A stretch of 64,000 bases of DNA from CAMLQK01 sp035690865 (GCA_035690865.1 DASSKE010000003.1:62001-126000), one strand, 5' to 3'; positions 8,340-18,021 are shown, counted from the stretch's first letter. The notes: generated by a model not told the origin, from the sequence alone. A program made the numbers and translations.

Positions 8340-9591
8340 CGTTTGGTGCGGTAAAGACCGTAAAGCGAATGTCGAGTAAGTCGGGGTTAAGGCCATCATC
8401 ACGAAGCTTTTGATACACTGCTTCTTTTTCAGCCTCGGTATTGGTTGCGTCGAGCGTGATTAGAAAGGCATCTTCATCTTCGTTATAAGAAATCTCAACT
8501 TGATTAGTACCAACGGTGACTGACTCGTCGTAAGACGATACGGCTTGCGGAACCTTTGTGCCGTTACCAGCGAGATACATACTATCTCCCTCTTGTAGTA
8601 TAGCGACATCATCGGCGAGTGCCTGTGTGGGAGTAAACGCCGTGTCGGCATACTTTTTGTCGGTAATTTTGAGCTGCTGCAGCTTTTTAGTAGTCGTGTC
8701 GTAAGTGGCCAGATTTGAATTAAGGGTAAACAGGAGAACATTGCCGTGTTGCACAAATGATCCTCCGGTGTCGCTGGCAACTTCGGTTTGCTCTGCGGTG
8801 CCCATATCGTAAGCGTAGAGCGTGTTTCCCTTACCGTCTGCTAGTGTATAAAAGAGTGTGTCTGTGCTGCTAATGTAGGCAACTGCGTCGGCGTTGGTGA
8901 AAAGTTTTTTGCTCACCACCCCATCTTTGGTAAAGAGGATATCACTACCGTTACCTTCGCTAAAGCGAGTAAGAATGTAGCCGTTCTTTGTGCGGAAGAA
9001 GCCGTCAGAAGACGTTACGGCGATGCTGCTGCTCGCTGACGAAGGGTTGTTCAGCTCGTAGGTTGTGAGCTTGGGATTGCTTGTGTTGGGGTCGGCATCA
9101 ATAATACTGACGGAATCACCGCTTACTGAAGCGTTGGTGTTGCTGATACTCTGTTTAATAGGCGTAAATACTTTTGATTGCGTGTCATACACCCACCAGT
9201 ACCCTTTGTCTGAATCGAGTCCGGCATTTTGGAGGATGCCTTTGAGTGTTGTGCCAAAACCGGCAAGCGTTTGATGAAAAACAATGTAATGTGCGTCATC
9301 GGAAGTGAGAATACTATCTACACCATCTAAGCCGGAATTAATTGTGTCAGGGCTTAATACCGCCGCCTGGCCATTGGTATAGTTATACGAAACAAATGCC
9401 CGGCCATTGCTGGTGATAATGGTATTATTTGTGCCCGGTGCTGAAACAGTAAAAAGAGTGGGTAGTGTGCCAACGGTATTAATAGAGATGCTCTTCGTGC
9501 TGCTCTGTCGGGTAAAAATTGTCAGCAAGCCAAGGATGAGTACCAGACCGCCAAAGCCAAAGACAATGAGGCGTAGGGTGCGTTGATTCAT
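8329..9591 (-). CDS. Membrane-anchored beta-rich protein at the end of the T4SS-like operon
   Basis: Not a recognised family. This 420-residue protein has one N-terminal membrane segment (about residues 9-27, IVFGFGGLVLILGLLTIF) with short basic flanks, so the bulk would face outside. The rest is rich in Ser, Thr, Asp and Asn with recurring short strands such as YIVFHQ, YWWVYDTQ, TLYAYDMGT and LATYDTTT. That texture resembles a beta-propeller, but this is inference. AGGAG lies before the ATG and the gene begins 8 bases after the PEGA gene, so it is the last cistron of the minus-strand arm. It could be an outer structural or adhesive part of the apparatus. Confidence 0.6.
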   Translation of the reverse strand: MNQRTLRLIVFGFGGLVLILGLLTIFTRQSSTKSISINTVGTLPTLFTVSAPGTNNTIITSNGRAFVSYNYTNGQAAVLSPDTINSGLDGVDSILTSDDAHYIVFHQTLAGFGTTLKGILQNAGLDSDKGYWWVYDTQSKVFTPIKQSISNTNASVSGDSVSIIDADPNTSNPKLTTYELNNPSSASSSIAVTSSDGFFRTKNGYILTRFSEGNGSDILFTKDGVVSKKLFTNADAVAYISSTDTLFYTLADGKGNTLYAYDMGTAEQTEVASDTGGSFVQHGNVLLFTLNSNLATYDTTTKKLQQLKITDKKYADTAFTPTQALADDVAILQEGDSMYLAGNGTKVPQAVSSYDESVTVGTNQVEISYNEDEDAFLITLDATNTEAEKEAVYQKLRDDGLNPDLLDIRFTVFTAPNVTL

Positions 9592-9599
9592 AATTTCTC

Positions 9600-10214
9600 C
9601 TATTCAATATCTACAATTAAGCCATTGCCGCGCAGGTATGCCACGAGGTCGTCAGGTGCGTTGTTGTCTGCAAGGGTGTTTGTCGAGAAACTGCTCGTTG
9701 GTGCAATGACTGTTGTCCAACTGCTTGTTGCGGCATCAAATTGCACAATAGCATACCCTAGAATCTGCCCCTCTCCCTCAAGATCAATGACCGCCCACAT
9801 ATTATTGCTAAAAAAGTGAGTGCCAGTTATTGTCCAGCCTTCATAAGAAGTGTTTACCGAGGGTGCCGTTTGGGTTACGGCCTGCTGATTATGTTCACTG
9901 AGCTTAGGCCCAACAGTAATATACACGGCTTGTCCGGCAGTCACGGTAAAACTGGTAGAAAAATCATCGTAGCCAGTCTTTTTTATGGCTAGTGTGTGAT
10001 CGCCTGCCTTAAGTGTGTAGTCATCTTTCAAGCCGGTAATTTTAAAGCTTTGTCCGTCAAGCGTAGCTTGGATATTTTTAGTGTCATTAAATTGAAGGGC
10101 AATCTCGACAGTCCCGGTGTCAGTTTTTTTCTTAAAGGCCGTGCTTGCTAAGGCGGCAATACTAAGGCCTACGATGATACACACACCAATAATGAGTAAT
10201 CTTTTGCGATTCAT
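9600..10214 (-). CDS. Anchored PEGA-domain protein
   Basis: This 204-residue protein has an N-terminal membrane segment (about 5-24, LLIIGVCIIVGLSIAALAS). It then has a PEGA-type beta module (about residues 35-105) with the features DGQSFKIT, LKAGDHTLAIKKTGYDDF and VTAGQAVYITV. PEGA domains (PF08308) are extracytoplasmic and are often found in surface-layer or wall-associated proteins. The C-terminal 90 residues are a further unassigned beta-rich part. It sits between the peptidoglycan hydrolase (gap of 1 base) and the anchored 420-residue protein, so it is co-translated with the secretion locus. Confidence 0.7.
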   Translation of the reverse strand: MNRKRLLIIGVCIIVGLSIAALASTAFKKKTDTGTVEIALQFNDTKNIQATLDGQSFKITGLKDDYTLKAGDHTLAIKKTGYDDFSTSFTVTAGQAVYITVGPKLSEHNQQAVTQTAPSVNTSYEGWTITGTHFFSNNMWAVIDLEGEGQILGYAIVQFDAATSSWTTVIAPTSSFSTNTLADNNAPDDLVAYLRGNGLIVDIE

Positions 10215-10215
10215 A

Positions 10216-12339
10216 CTATCGTACCCCTTTTCCTACGTACCGCACTGCCTTCCAGACATCGCCGGTCTTGTAAAAGTCCAACTCACCAACTTGCTTTGGC
10301 TGAGCAACATGGGGGTTATGGGCACCAAAGGTCTTAATGTTGTTGCCGTTAACTTCCTCAACTATCTCTACGTGGCCTTCGTTTGGCAAAATAGCATCAC
10401 CTGGTTTAATGTCTGACACCGGAATGATTTTCCAGTTTGATTTATCGCTGAGCATTGTATAGGTTGTCCAGGATGTATTTACCCCAAAGGCATCGTAAAT
10501 TGCCACGCTAATCAAACCACTACAGTCGAGGACGCAGCTTGGCCCAATGGTCGGGCAGCTTTCGTGCCATGCTTTACCACCTTGGTGTCCAGCGCGGCCG
10601 GAAAGCTCGTAGCTTACTGGGTCATATTTTTTGGCTTCACATAATATTTTTACCGTCCCCTGCGCACCGTTACAATCCACACTGCCACTGTTGGCCGCAG
10701 CGCAGTTAGTGGAACTCGCTGTCGTTACCATTCCGCCACTTGCTTCCCAGTTTTTAAGGAGGAAATAGGCTGTCGCAGCGCCTACTTGGCCAAATGGCGT
10801 GCCAAACTCAGTGGGCAGACCCATTTTGTGAGCCCCTTGATCGTAACCGTTAAAGCCCTGGTAATTCTCGGCGCCATGGTTCCATATGCCCATTATCTTC
10901 CACCAGAGGTTGCCGGAGTCAACCGTGGGGTTAAACTGCATTGGACCTTCTTTAAGATCGTTCCAGTTATTGCCTAATGCGGGCTTGGCCCAGTGATGGA
11001 GTGCCAAGCGAGCTAAAGTAATGAACTGTTCGTCCGTTACCTTGTCGTGGGATATCGGTTGGCCACCGGGGGTTACAAGATCTTTGAGCCCTGCAGCATA
11101 ATTCTTATCCTTAAGGTAAGCGGCGAGCTGACGGGGGTCTTCCTGGAACGGCCCGGAATAAATACCTGTAAAGTTCGGCTTAAAACTGGTACCGTAATTG
11201 GTTTCTGTGCCGTGAAGCCCGGCCAGGATTTCCCAGTTTTGCGGTACTCCCTCTGCCTGGGCTGCCTTTACATATAAAGGAATGAATTTTTGAATCTTGG
11301 GTAAGTTGTCGGAATTGAATTTTTTTACCGCGTCTGGGTCTGGCTTAAAGTCGGAGGTATCAACACGCTCCATGGCCACCGTGCCGCCACTGTTGGTAGC
11401 ACCACCAGTTGTGCCCGTACCTCCTGTGTTGGTTGTATCACCACCGGCGTTAGTTGGGGCAGGAACCGACGCCTCTACGCCGGCAATAATGCCGTTGGCG
11501 TACTTTTGCTTGTCGGCATCGCTTAGGCCAATCCGGCCCTTGCTGTTACCACCGACCTCGTTGTATACCCAGGGGACTTGCTTGCTAAAAAGCTGCACCT
11601 GTGCCAGGTTGCCGGGGTCAACGCCGTCTTTTTCGCGGCCATCAAACGAGTTGACGGTGACTTTCCGGTTGGTGGCTCCCTCGGCTTTATTGCGGGCAGT
11701 TGCAAATTTTTGAGCATATTCCTGGCTCTTTGCTGCTGTTTTATCACCCTTGAATGTTTTAGGGTCGCCAAACTCGGCTCGTTTGCCTGTTTCGTAGTTT
11801 TTACGGTAGCCATCGGTGGTCTGAGCATAAATCTCACCCCATCCGGTAAAGGGCAAGCCGCCTTTTGAACCGGCCTGGTCGTGAATGCTTACGGCTAGAT
11901 CAGCCTTGGCTTTTACGGCAGCATCCGAACGCGCCCGGAGACTTACATAGTCTTGCACCTGACCTTTTGTCATAACCACGTAGTACCCTTTGTCCTTCAG
12001 CTTTTTGGCGACAATCTGGGCTACATCCCACATGTCTTCCATTTCGGGATGGTTGGGGTAGTCGTGGTCGTGCAGGCCTGTTTCTTTATCAGGGACTGTC
12101 TTATCTTCGCCACTGTGCCCCGGGTCGAGTGCGATAATGGGTACGCCCGTATCGCTTGCTTCGGTAGCGCAGGTGTTGAAGTTAGGGTTGTAAAACGGCG
12201 AGTTGGTGTAAAATGCCTGCAACTCTTCGTCGGGCACTTTCTCGGCGCTTACCACAGAAGTAGAAAGGAACACGCAAGCAATCAGCAACGCCATGCAGCG
12301 CAGCGCGCCCGTTTTTATCTGTTCTCGCCGTAGCTTCAT
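10216..12339 (-). CDS. Three-domain peptidoglycan hydrolase (amidase_3, lysozyme-like, NlpC/P60)
   Basis: This 707-residue exported protein has a signal peptide (about 1-32, ending SVVSA). Domain 1 (about 65-290) is an N-acetylmuramoyl-L-alanine amidase_3: LDPGHSGEDKT gives the first Zn ligand, SIHDQAGS the His, and YNEVGGNSKGR the Glu. Domain 2 (about 345-480) resembles a lysozyme/glucosaminidase-type fold (NWEILAGLHGTETNYG and FQEDPRQLAAYL). Domain 3 (about 560-700) is NlpC/P60-like with the Cys in LDCSGLI and the His in GHVEIVEE. A Gly/Thr linker joins domains 1 and 2. The stop of the upstream gene abuts its ATG (TAAATG). In T4SS loci such enzymes (VirB1 role) open the wall for the apparatus. 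Cutting the wall of a host cell is an alternative. Confidence 0.85.
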   Translation of the reverse strand: MKLRREQIKTGALRCMALLIACVFLSTSVVSAEKVPDEELQAFYTNSPFYNPNFNTCATEASDTGVPIIALDPGHSGEDKTVPDKETGLHDHDYPNHPEMEDMWDVAQIVAKKLKDKGYYVVMTKGQVQDYVSLRARSDAAVKAKADLAVSIHDQAGSKGGLPFTGWGEIYAQTTDGYRKNYETGKRAEFGDPKTFKGDKTAAKSQEYAQKFATARNKAEGATNRKVTVNSFDGREKDGVDPGNLAQVQLFSKQVPWVYNEVGGNSKGRIGLSDADKQKYANGIIAGVEASVPAPTNAGGDTTNTGGTGTTGGATNSGGTVAMERVDTSDFKPDPDAVKKFNSDNLPKIQKFIPLYVKAAQAEGVPQNWEILAGLHGTETNYGTSFKPNFTGIYSGPFQEDPRQLAAYLKDKNYAAGLKDLVTPGGQPISHDKVTDEQFITLARLALHHWAKPALGNNWNDLKEGPMQFNPTVDSGNLWWKIMGIWNHGAENYQGFNGYDQGAHKMGLPTEFGTPFGQVGAATAYFLLKNWEASGGMVTTASSTNCAAANSGSVDCNGAQGTVKILCEAKKYDPVSYELSGRAGHQGGKAWHESCPTIGPSCVLDCSGLISVAIYDAFGVNTSWTTYTMLSDKSNWKIIPVSDIKPGDAILPNEGHVEIVEEVNGNNIKTFGAHNPHVAQPKQVGELDFYKTGDVWKAVRYVGKGVR

Positions 12340-14826
12340 TTAGTTTGCTCCTTTATAAACGTCGCCGCCAAGCTGCTCTGCCCCGTCGGTTTCGGCATTG
12401 TACGCCCGCCATTTAAGGGCGTCATCGCTGGCCATGTACTCGCGGGTGCATTCGTCTGGAGCATCGCTCTGACGATCAAAGTCAATGCATTTGCGGTACT
12501 TGCCCTCTAGCTCATCCCAGTTTGGCTCAACATAATCGCGCAATTTTTGCCACGAATAATCTGGATCGGTAGAGACTTTTTCCCACTCTGTGTCAGTCCA
12601 GCCATATTGAGCTACACCGTGGTCGGCACCGTATATTCCGCCACCTGCCGCGTGCACGAGTTGACGTGGTGAAACAAATACGCTGCTCAGGCCGCCGATA
12701 AGCTTGCTTGGTGAGACCATAATTGATGCCGTGTTGGTGAGGCTATCGCGAACGGTGCTTGCCAAAGAAGTAAGTGACGTCGGTGTCTTAATAAGCGTTT
12801 GACTTGCCAATGAATAGGGGTTGTCGAGGGCGAAATACCGTTCGGTAAACGATTTTTGGCTATTTTGTAGTCGAAGGTTATCCATAGCCTCGGCCTGGGC
12901 GGCTTTGGCCTCGCTATTACTGAGCGGTCGACCGTACTCTATCTTGCGGTTCCCTGTTTGCTGGAGATAATCTACACCAACCGCTGCTTGGCTGAATTTT
13001 GCTGGCCCTACCGTTGTTGCTGAGTAGTCAAAGCCAGAGAATGTCTGTAACTGTTTGTCGAGAATAACACCGAGGAGCTGGCCAAGGCCCATGCCTGCGG
13101 CAATCTGCGTGCTGGCGCTTACGAATGCCTTTACGCCAGCCAAGACTCCTTCGGTTGTGCCGGCACTTACTGTTGCAAAAGCGAGTTCCAAGCCGGCTAT
13201 TCCAAATTGTACATACTGGCTTAGCAGGATTGGGCAGGCGGCATCACCAACGGCATCACCAATACCCCCAACCGTTAGGACATCATCTATAAAACCTACG
13301 GTATCTTTAAGGGCACCCGAAGGACCGCGGATATCCGGTATTTCACGGGCTGTATCAATCATTTCATCTTGCGTAACTTTTTGACCAGTCATTTGTTTGT
13401 AGATGCCAGACCGTTCGGCGTCATTCCAGGTATCTGAGTCACCTTGAATTGCTCGGGCGCTCTCAACATCGCCACGCTGCACCTGACTCCCGGCAGTAAG
13501 CGCATCATGCCCAAACCGTGCTGCACGGTCGCCGGTTTGCACCTCCGCCTGGTCAAACGCAGTGTCGAGATCGTGAATGACACAGGCAACGGTAATCAGG
13601 AAAGCTGCCGTTGATACCTTGCTGGCAACCTTGGCGCGCTTAGCCCATGTTGCCCTGATTTCGCCTGGTGAACGAACATCAATCTTGCCGTCCTCAATGG
13701 CCTGGATGCGCTCCTTGCGCGCTGCTTCTGCTTCGTCTTCTACGGCCTTAATGCCTGATTTAGGTCGAACACCCTCACCATCTATGTTCTTTAGGGATTC
13801 TTCAAGATTTAGTTTGCGGGCTTCGCTTGGCTTTAGGCCTACAAACTCACGTGCCCTATCCGGCCACTTGATCATCTTAATGCCGGTTACCCGTCGAAAG
13901 CCATTGTAAACTTCAGACCTAAAGGCCCGGTTGCCACTGGCCAGCTGTTCGTTCATGCCCGCCGCAATCCGGTCTCCAAAAGCTCTTTCAACCTTGGCCT
14001 GATTACGTCCGCTGAGCTCTCCGTAGGTGTCACCCAGGCCCAACGATTTTGCCGTACCATCGAGGGTAAACCTTTCGCCGTAAAGCTCGACTCCTACGAA
14101 GTTATTGGTGGTTTTGAGGCCACCCCACTTTTTATCGGAGTTAAAGATAAACTTTAGCTTGCCCTCGTTACCGAGTTGCAGCAGCTGCTTTTCGGGATTA
14201 ATTCGACGCAGACGATCAAGCATTGTCCTGCCTTTTAGGCCATTTGCGGCTGTACCGGTACTTTGATCGGTGAGCACTGCGGCGTCAAAAATGGTGCGCG
14301 TATATTGGCGCTGCAAAGTAAGCTGAAAACGGGCAAAACCAGCCGAACGCAGTACTTCAGCAAAATGCACCGTTTTAAACGGTGCCAACAACATAATAAT
14401 CGTTACAATCAGGCCCACGGTTGCCAGAATGGGCATGCCTAACGCAAAAGAACCGAATATAATTTTTTTCTTGCCCTTTTTGGCCAGATACCCCCGCAAG
14501 CCACCACCTTTGCCTTTTCCATCGCCATTGGCATCTTTTCCCGTTCCGCCGCCTTCGGGATTGTATAGCGAATTTCCACCGTCGCCTTCTTCTTCGGCAT
14601 CTTCGAGGACTGTGTCGCTAAAAGGGCCACCTTCTTGCGCTTTTCGGCTGTCCCATCCTGAGACGTAGAATCCACTACCCTGGCTCTCTTGGCTTGAAAG
14701 TGAGGATCCTGTGCCGGTACTTCCTCCGCCGTCTCCGTCTGGAGTGTGTTGGATTCCATGTGGACGAATATCAGGAGCAATATTTTGCCCCCCTGTAGTT
14801 CGATGAAGTTCGTCTCCCCCCGCCAT
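12340..14826 (-). CDS. Large T4SS-associated membrane protein of unknown family
   Basis: No family was recognised for this 828-residue protein. Residues 1-115 are low-complexity, Gly/Ser/Asp-rich and acidic. A lysine cluster (KKGKKK) and a strong membrane helix (about 126-148) follow. Further hydrophobic stretches lie at about 405-421, 537-555 and 572-590. A mid region with many charged residues and a C-terminal Asp/Trp-rich part (YGWTDTEWEKV) complete it. The gene lies between the VirB4 ATPase (12-base gap) and the wall hydrolase (no gap), so it should be part of the same machine, perhaps a scaffold or channel component. The hydrophilic N-terminus followed by Lys and a helix suggests the N-terminus stays in the cytoplasm. 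Confidence 0.6.
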   Translation of the reverse strand: MAGGDELHRTTGGQNIAPDIRPHGIQHTPDGDGGGSTGTGSSLSSQESQGSGFYVSGWDSRKAQEGGPFSDTVLEDAEEEGDGGNSLYNPEGGGTGKDANGDGKGKGGGLRGYLAKKGKKKIIFGSFALGMPILATVGLIVTIIMLLAPFKTVHFAEVLRSAGFARFQLTLQRQYTRTIFDAAVLTDQSTGTAANGLKGRTMLDRLRRINPEKQLLQLGNEGKLKFIFNSDKKWGGLKTTNNFVGVELYGERFTLDGTAKSLGLGDTYGELSGRNQAKVERAFGDRIAAGMNEQLASGNRAFRSEVYNGFRRVTGIKMIKWPDRAREFVGLKPSEARKLNLEESLKNIDGEGVRPKSGIKAVEDEAEAARKERIQAIEDGKIDVRSPGEIRATWAKRAKVASKVSTAAFLITVACVIHDLDTAFDQAEVQTGDRAARFGHDALTAGSQVQRGDVESARAIQGDSDTWNDAERSGIYKQMTGQKVTQDEMIDTAREIPDIRGPSGALKDTVGFIDDVLTVGGIGDAVGDAACPILLSQYVQFGIAGLELAFATVSAGTTEGVLAGVKAFVSASTQIAAGMGLGQLLGVILDKQLQTFSGFDYSATTVGPAKFSQAAVGVDYLQQTGNRKIEYGRPLSNSEAKAAQAEAMDNLRLQNSQKSFTERYFALDNPYSLASQTLIKTPTSLTSLASTVRDSLTNTASIMVSPSKLIGGLSSVFVSPRQLVHAAGGGIYGADHGVAQYGWTDTEWEKVSTDPDYSWQKLRDYVEPNWDELEGKYRKCIDFDRQSDAPDECTREYMASDDALKWRAYNAETDGAEQLGGDVYKGAN

Positions 14827-14838
14827 ATGTGATTCCTA

Positions 14839-16746
14839 TTATAGACTACCTGGATAAAGTTGATTACTAAGATCTATGGTTCCCTGTGGCTGACTCAGCT
14901 CGCCTTGGTTAATTTGTCTGACTTGGGTAGGATTGGTCGTAATGAGGCCGGTCTCGGTTGGACTGGCTACAATCTGAATATGTACATGGTTCGGGCCGGC
15001 AAAGAATAAGCCCTGCCCTACGGGGAACTGGCTGAGGCGTTTCTTTTCTTCGCTAGTAAGTTTAAATACATCAGCTAGAACATCCACCGCCGACGCTGAT
15101 TGCTTTAGCAAGAACTGCATTGAAGCGTTGGCAACAATAGCTCGCCCCATGCGCGAACCCATAAAGTCTTCTACGTCCTGCGTGATGGTTGTGATACCCA
15201 AGTTGTACTTACGGGCGCGTTTGGCCAAGCTAAAGAGGAAGTTGGCAGAGTCTTCGTATTTCATGAGCTGCCACGCTTCGTCTACAACCAAAATACGGCG
15301 CTTTTGGTCACTCTTGGTCTTGTTCCAGATGTAATTCAAGACAATATACATAGCAACTGGGCGTAGCTCATCTTCGAGGTCACGAATGTTGAACACGACC
15401 ATTGGGTTGTTAATATCGATGTTACTTTGCTGTGAGAAGATGCCCGCGAAAGTACCCGTCGTGTATTTGCGCAAACGCTGTGCAAGTTGCGGCCCGTTCC
15501 CTCCCATGTGCAACAAAGTATCATATAGGTCGTTAATAGTTGGCGGCGTACCCGTGTGGGTCAATGGGTCGTTGGTAATGCCGGCTTTGGCGTAGGTTTC
15601 GATAAGCGCAGCGTCTAGGTCGGCTTCTTCGCTTGGCGAGAGAGCAGGCATAATCATTTGGGCGCCGCCGGTCATTTGGGCTTGTGCACCACCCATCATC
15701 AGGCGGAATAGGCCATGCAATGTCACAAGGTTACTCCGCAATGCATTATCGGCCTCTTCACTATCCACCACTTGCGGCAAGTCGAAGGGATTTATCCGGG
15801 TAACAGAGTTAAGGCTTAGCCGCACGTAGGCACCGCCAACGGCGTCACACATGCGCTCGTACTCATTTTCGGGGTCGATGATGAATATTTCGGTGCCCAT
15901 CATAAGCGACCGTAAAGCCTCAAGCTTAACGGCGAACGACTTACCGGCACCAGACTTAGCGAATACCACTGAGTTGCTGTTCTCCAGACTGAAGCGGTCA
16001 AAAATAACCAAACCGGAGTTGTGCATATTGATGCCGTACAAAATGCCATTGTCCTGGCTGAGGTCGGCACTGGTAAACGGAAAGCTGGTGCTGATAGCGC
16101 CGGTACTCATGTTGCGACGAATTTGTAACTGATCGGTAAATTGCGGCACAGTACTGTTAAGGCCCTGCTCTTGCTGGGATGTAGCAGGCTTGGAGAATAC
16201 CAGCTGCTGGCCCAAAAGCGACTCAACCTTGTGTGATACAAACTCAAGCTCGTCGAGGCTGTGCGCATATAGCGTAAAGTACAGACCAAAGCGGAAGAAG
16301 CGCTCTTCGCCCACCTGTAACTTGTCACGCATTTCTTCGGCGTCAGAAATAGCGGCCTGCTTACCTGGATCACGTACACGGCCCTTCTCGCTGTCGAGCT
16401 GGATGCCTGCCTCAAGCTGCGTAACCTTTTTGCGCAGGTTATCAAGCACAACCTGGCTTTCTACAGGATAGACAAACATCGAAATATCCATAATCTCGTC
16501 GAGGTTAACGATCGTGCTCAGCCAGCCTGTGTAGAGCTGGCGCGGATAGCCATAAACATAGTATGTGCGTGCCAACCGGGTGCCAAGCTGAAAAAAGCTC
16601 GCATTGAATTCGAGAGAGCTTGGCGCAATAAAGTCGCGTAAGGCAGTGATACCTTTACGAAACGCCGCCTCAACTTCTTGCTGCTCACGTTGCTGTTGCG
16701 CTTGCGCTAAGGCGACGGGATCTGGTTGTTTCTGTTTGCGTTTCAT
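14839..16746 (-). CDS. virB4: VirB4/TraC-like secretion ATPase (C-terminal motor protein)
   Basis: This 635-residue hexameric-type ATPase powers substrate or pilin movement in type IV secretion systems. Walker A is FAKSGAGKSFAVKLE at about residue 260. Walker B is RRILVVDEAWQLM at about 482. It is followed by AKRARKYNLGITTITQDVEDF, the VirB4/TraC sensor-like region. Residues 40-240 match the segment preceding the motor in VirB4 proteins. The very N-terminal VirB4 domain seems to be in the separate upstream gene (16747-17988), whose stop is directly followed by this ATG (TAGATG), so the two chains should be made in equal amounts. No VirD4 or VirB11 gene is seen in the window. Confidence 0.9.
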   Translation of the reverse strand: MKRKQKQPDPVALAQAQQQREQQEVEAAFRKGITALRDFIAPSSLEFNASFFQLGTRLARTYYVYGYPRQLYTGWLSTIVNLDEIMDISMFVYPVESQVVLDNLRKKVTQLEAGIQLDSEKGRVRDPGKQAAISDAEEMRDKLQVGEERFFRFGLYFTLYAHSLDELEFVSHKVESLLGQQLVFSKPATSQQEQGLNSTVPQFTDQLQIRRNMSTGAISTSFPFTSADLSQDNGILYGINMHNSGLVIFDRFSLENSNSVVFAKSGAGKSFAVKLEALRSLMMGTEIFIIDPENEYERMCDAVGGAYVRLSLNSVTRINPFDLPQVVDSEEADNALRSNLVTLHGLFRLMMGGAQAQMTGGAQMIMPALSPSEEADLDAALIETYAKAGITNDPLTHTGTPPTINDLYDTLLHMGGNGPQLAQRLRKYTTGTFAGIFSQQSNIDINNPMVVFNIRDLEDELRPVAMYIVLNYIWNKTKSDQKRRILVVDEAWQLMKYEDSANFLFSLAKRARKYNLGITTITQDVEDFMGSRMGRAIVANASMQFLLKQSASAVDVLADVFKLTSEEKKRLSQFPVGQGLFFAGPNHVHIQIVASPTETGLITTNPTQVRQINQGELSQPQGTIDLSNQLYPGSL

Positions 16747-17988
16747 CTAGTTAAGCTCCGTTTTCATATGCGGTTGAACCGTTGCGCCTTGGCCTTTAGT
16801 GATGACATCGGCAGTTAGGCTATCGAAGTTCTTGAGCTGCTGGCGGGTAGCGGTGTCGGGGTTGTACGAGTCGTAGAACAACTCAATAAGCTCTTGTGTA
16901 TCAAGGGGCAACCCCTGGATGTTACTTTGCAGCAACCCGCTGAGTACGGCCTGTACGCGGTTGCGCAGTTCTGTTTTTGCCTTTTCAAGATCTTCTTCGT
17001 TAATAACAACGTGCTGTTCCTGGTTGCCAAACAGACTTGCCAGCCCTGTTAAGAAGGTCTTGCTTTGGGTAAGCGCTTTTTGCACGTCTACTTGCGGGAA
17101 ATAAGGCACAACAATGTAGAATCGCTTGTCCATAATATTGGTTTGCTGGGCAAGCTGGTCTATGTAGCCAATGTAGTCGTTCATGAGCAGTGCCAAAAGC
17201 ATGTTGTCGTGTTCGGTGCGAATCTTATCAAGCTTTTCGATGTATGGCTGCAGATCGACTTTTTCCGATCGAATAACAATCTGGATTGGGAAGTAGAGAG
17301 AGTTTAGAAAGCCCTGGTAGCTAAATTCAACAGCTTCTTGCTCTACCTGGCTCATAAGGTCGAAGTTGATCGACTTAACCATGACTACCGAGCGGAAAGA
17401 ACCGTCGTTCATAATAACGATGCCGTCGCGGATTTCGGCAATCTGAAGGGTGTTTTGTGTACTGTTAGGATTGGTCTTTCCGGCAACCGGTGTGGTTCCG
17501 GGCGCTCCTGGCGCGCCAGCTATGGATGCCTGTGGTTGTTGTACGGGCGTTTGCGGCTGTGCCGGTTGCTCTTGGGGGGCGTAGGCCGGGCTATCAAGAT
17601 TTACCCCCTGAAACGGCTGCTGGTAAACTTCAGGCGTTTGTTGTTGAAGCTGTTGCGCCGTGGGACTCTGCTGGGTGGCCTGCGTCTCTTGTGGATATGT
17701 GTACTGCGGCTCGGTTGGAGCGGTTGCCTGGGGCTGTTGTATTGGTGCCTGCGGTTGTGCGGTTGGGTCTTGATATTGCTGTGGGGCTTGCACTGCAGTG
17801 TCTTGGGGCGGTGTTTGGTTGATTACAAACTCCCCTTGTATGTTGTTCATGTCCCCGGCAGCGGGCGTTTGTTGTTGCGGTGCAGCAAAGGCTGGGTTTT
17901 GTGGCACGCCAGGATATGGCGCCTGACCTGGGGCTTGAGCTCCAGGCTGAGTGCCTGTCTGTGGTTGATTATATGAAGAAGGATCCAT
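16747..17988 (-). CDS. VirB4 N-terminal-domain protein with long Pro/Gln-rich tail
   Basis: This is a 413-residue protein. Residues 1-175 are low complexity and dominated by Pro, Gln, Ala and Thr. Residues 180-400 form a folded part containing IAEIRDGIVIMNDGSFRSVV, FSYQGFLNSLYFPIQIVIRS and RFYIVVPYFP. That pattern fits the N-terminal cap domain of VirB4/TraC-type ATPases. It abuts the motor gene without spacing, so this looks like a VirB4 split into two chains (inference from order and motifs). The Pro/Gln tail could be a flexible tether. It follows the PrgI-like gene on the same strand. Confidence 0.65.
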   Translation of the reverse strand: MDPSSYNQPQTGTQPGAQAPGQAPYPGVPQNPAFAAPQQQTPAAGDMNNIQGEFVINQTPPQDTAVQAPQQYQDPTAQPQAPIQQPQATAPTEPQYTYPQETQATQQSPTAQQLQQQTPEVYQQPFQGVNLDSPAYAPQEQPAQPQTPVQQPQASIAGAPGAPGTTPVAGKTNPNSTQNTLQIAEIRDGIVIMNDGSFRSVVMVKSINFDLMSQVEQEAVEFSYQGFLNSLYFPIQIVIRSEKVDLQPYIEKLDKIRTEHDNMLLALLMNDYIGYIDQLAQQTNIMDKRFYIVVPYFPQVDVQKALTQSKTFLTGLASLFGNQEQHVVINEEDLEKAKTELRNRVQAVLSGLLQSNIQGLPLDTQELIELFYDSYNPDTATRQQLKNFDSLTADVITKGQGATVQPHMKTELN

Positions 17989-18021
17989 CGAAAACCTTAA
18001 TACCCCACCGTATCATAAAAA

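Noticed and set aside
13055..13909. Plus-strand frames opposite the 828-residue T4SS protein
   Set aside because: Shadow frames of a continuous minus-strand gene with coupled neighbours.
17338..17976. 212-residue plus-strand frame opposite the Pro/Gln-rich protein
   Set aside because: It arises from the low-complexity codons of the real gene and has no family features.
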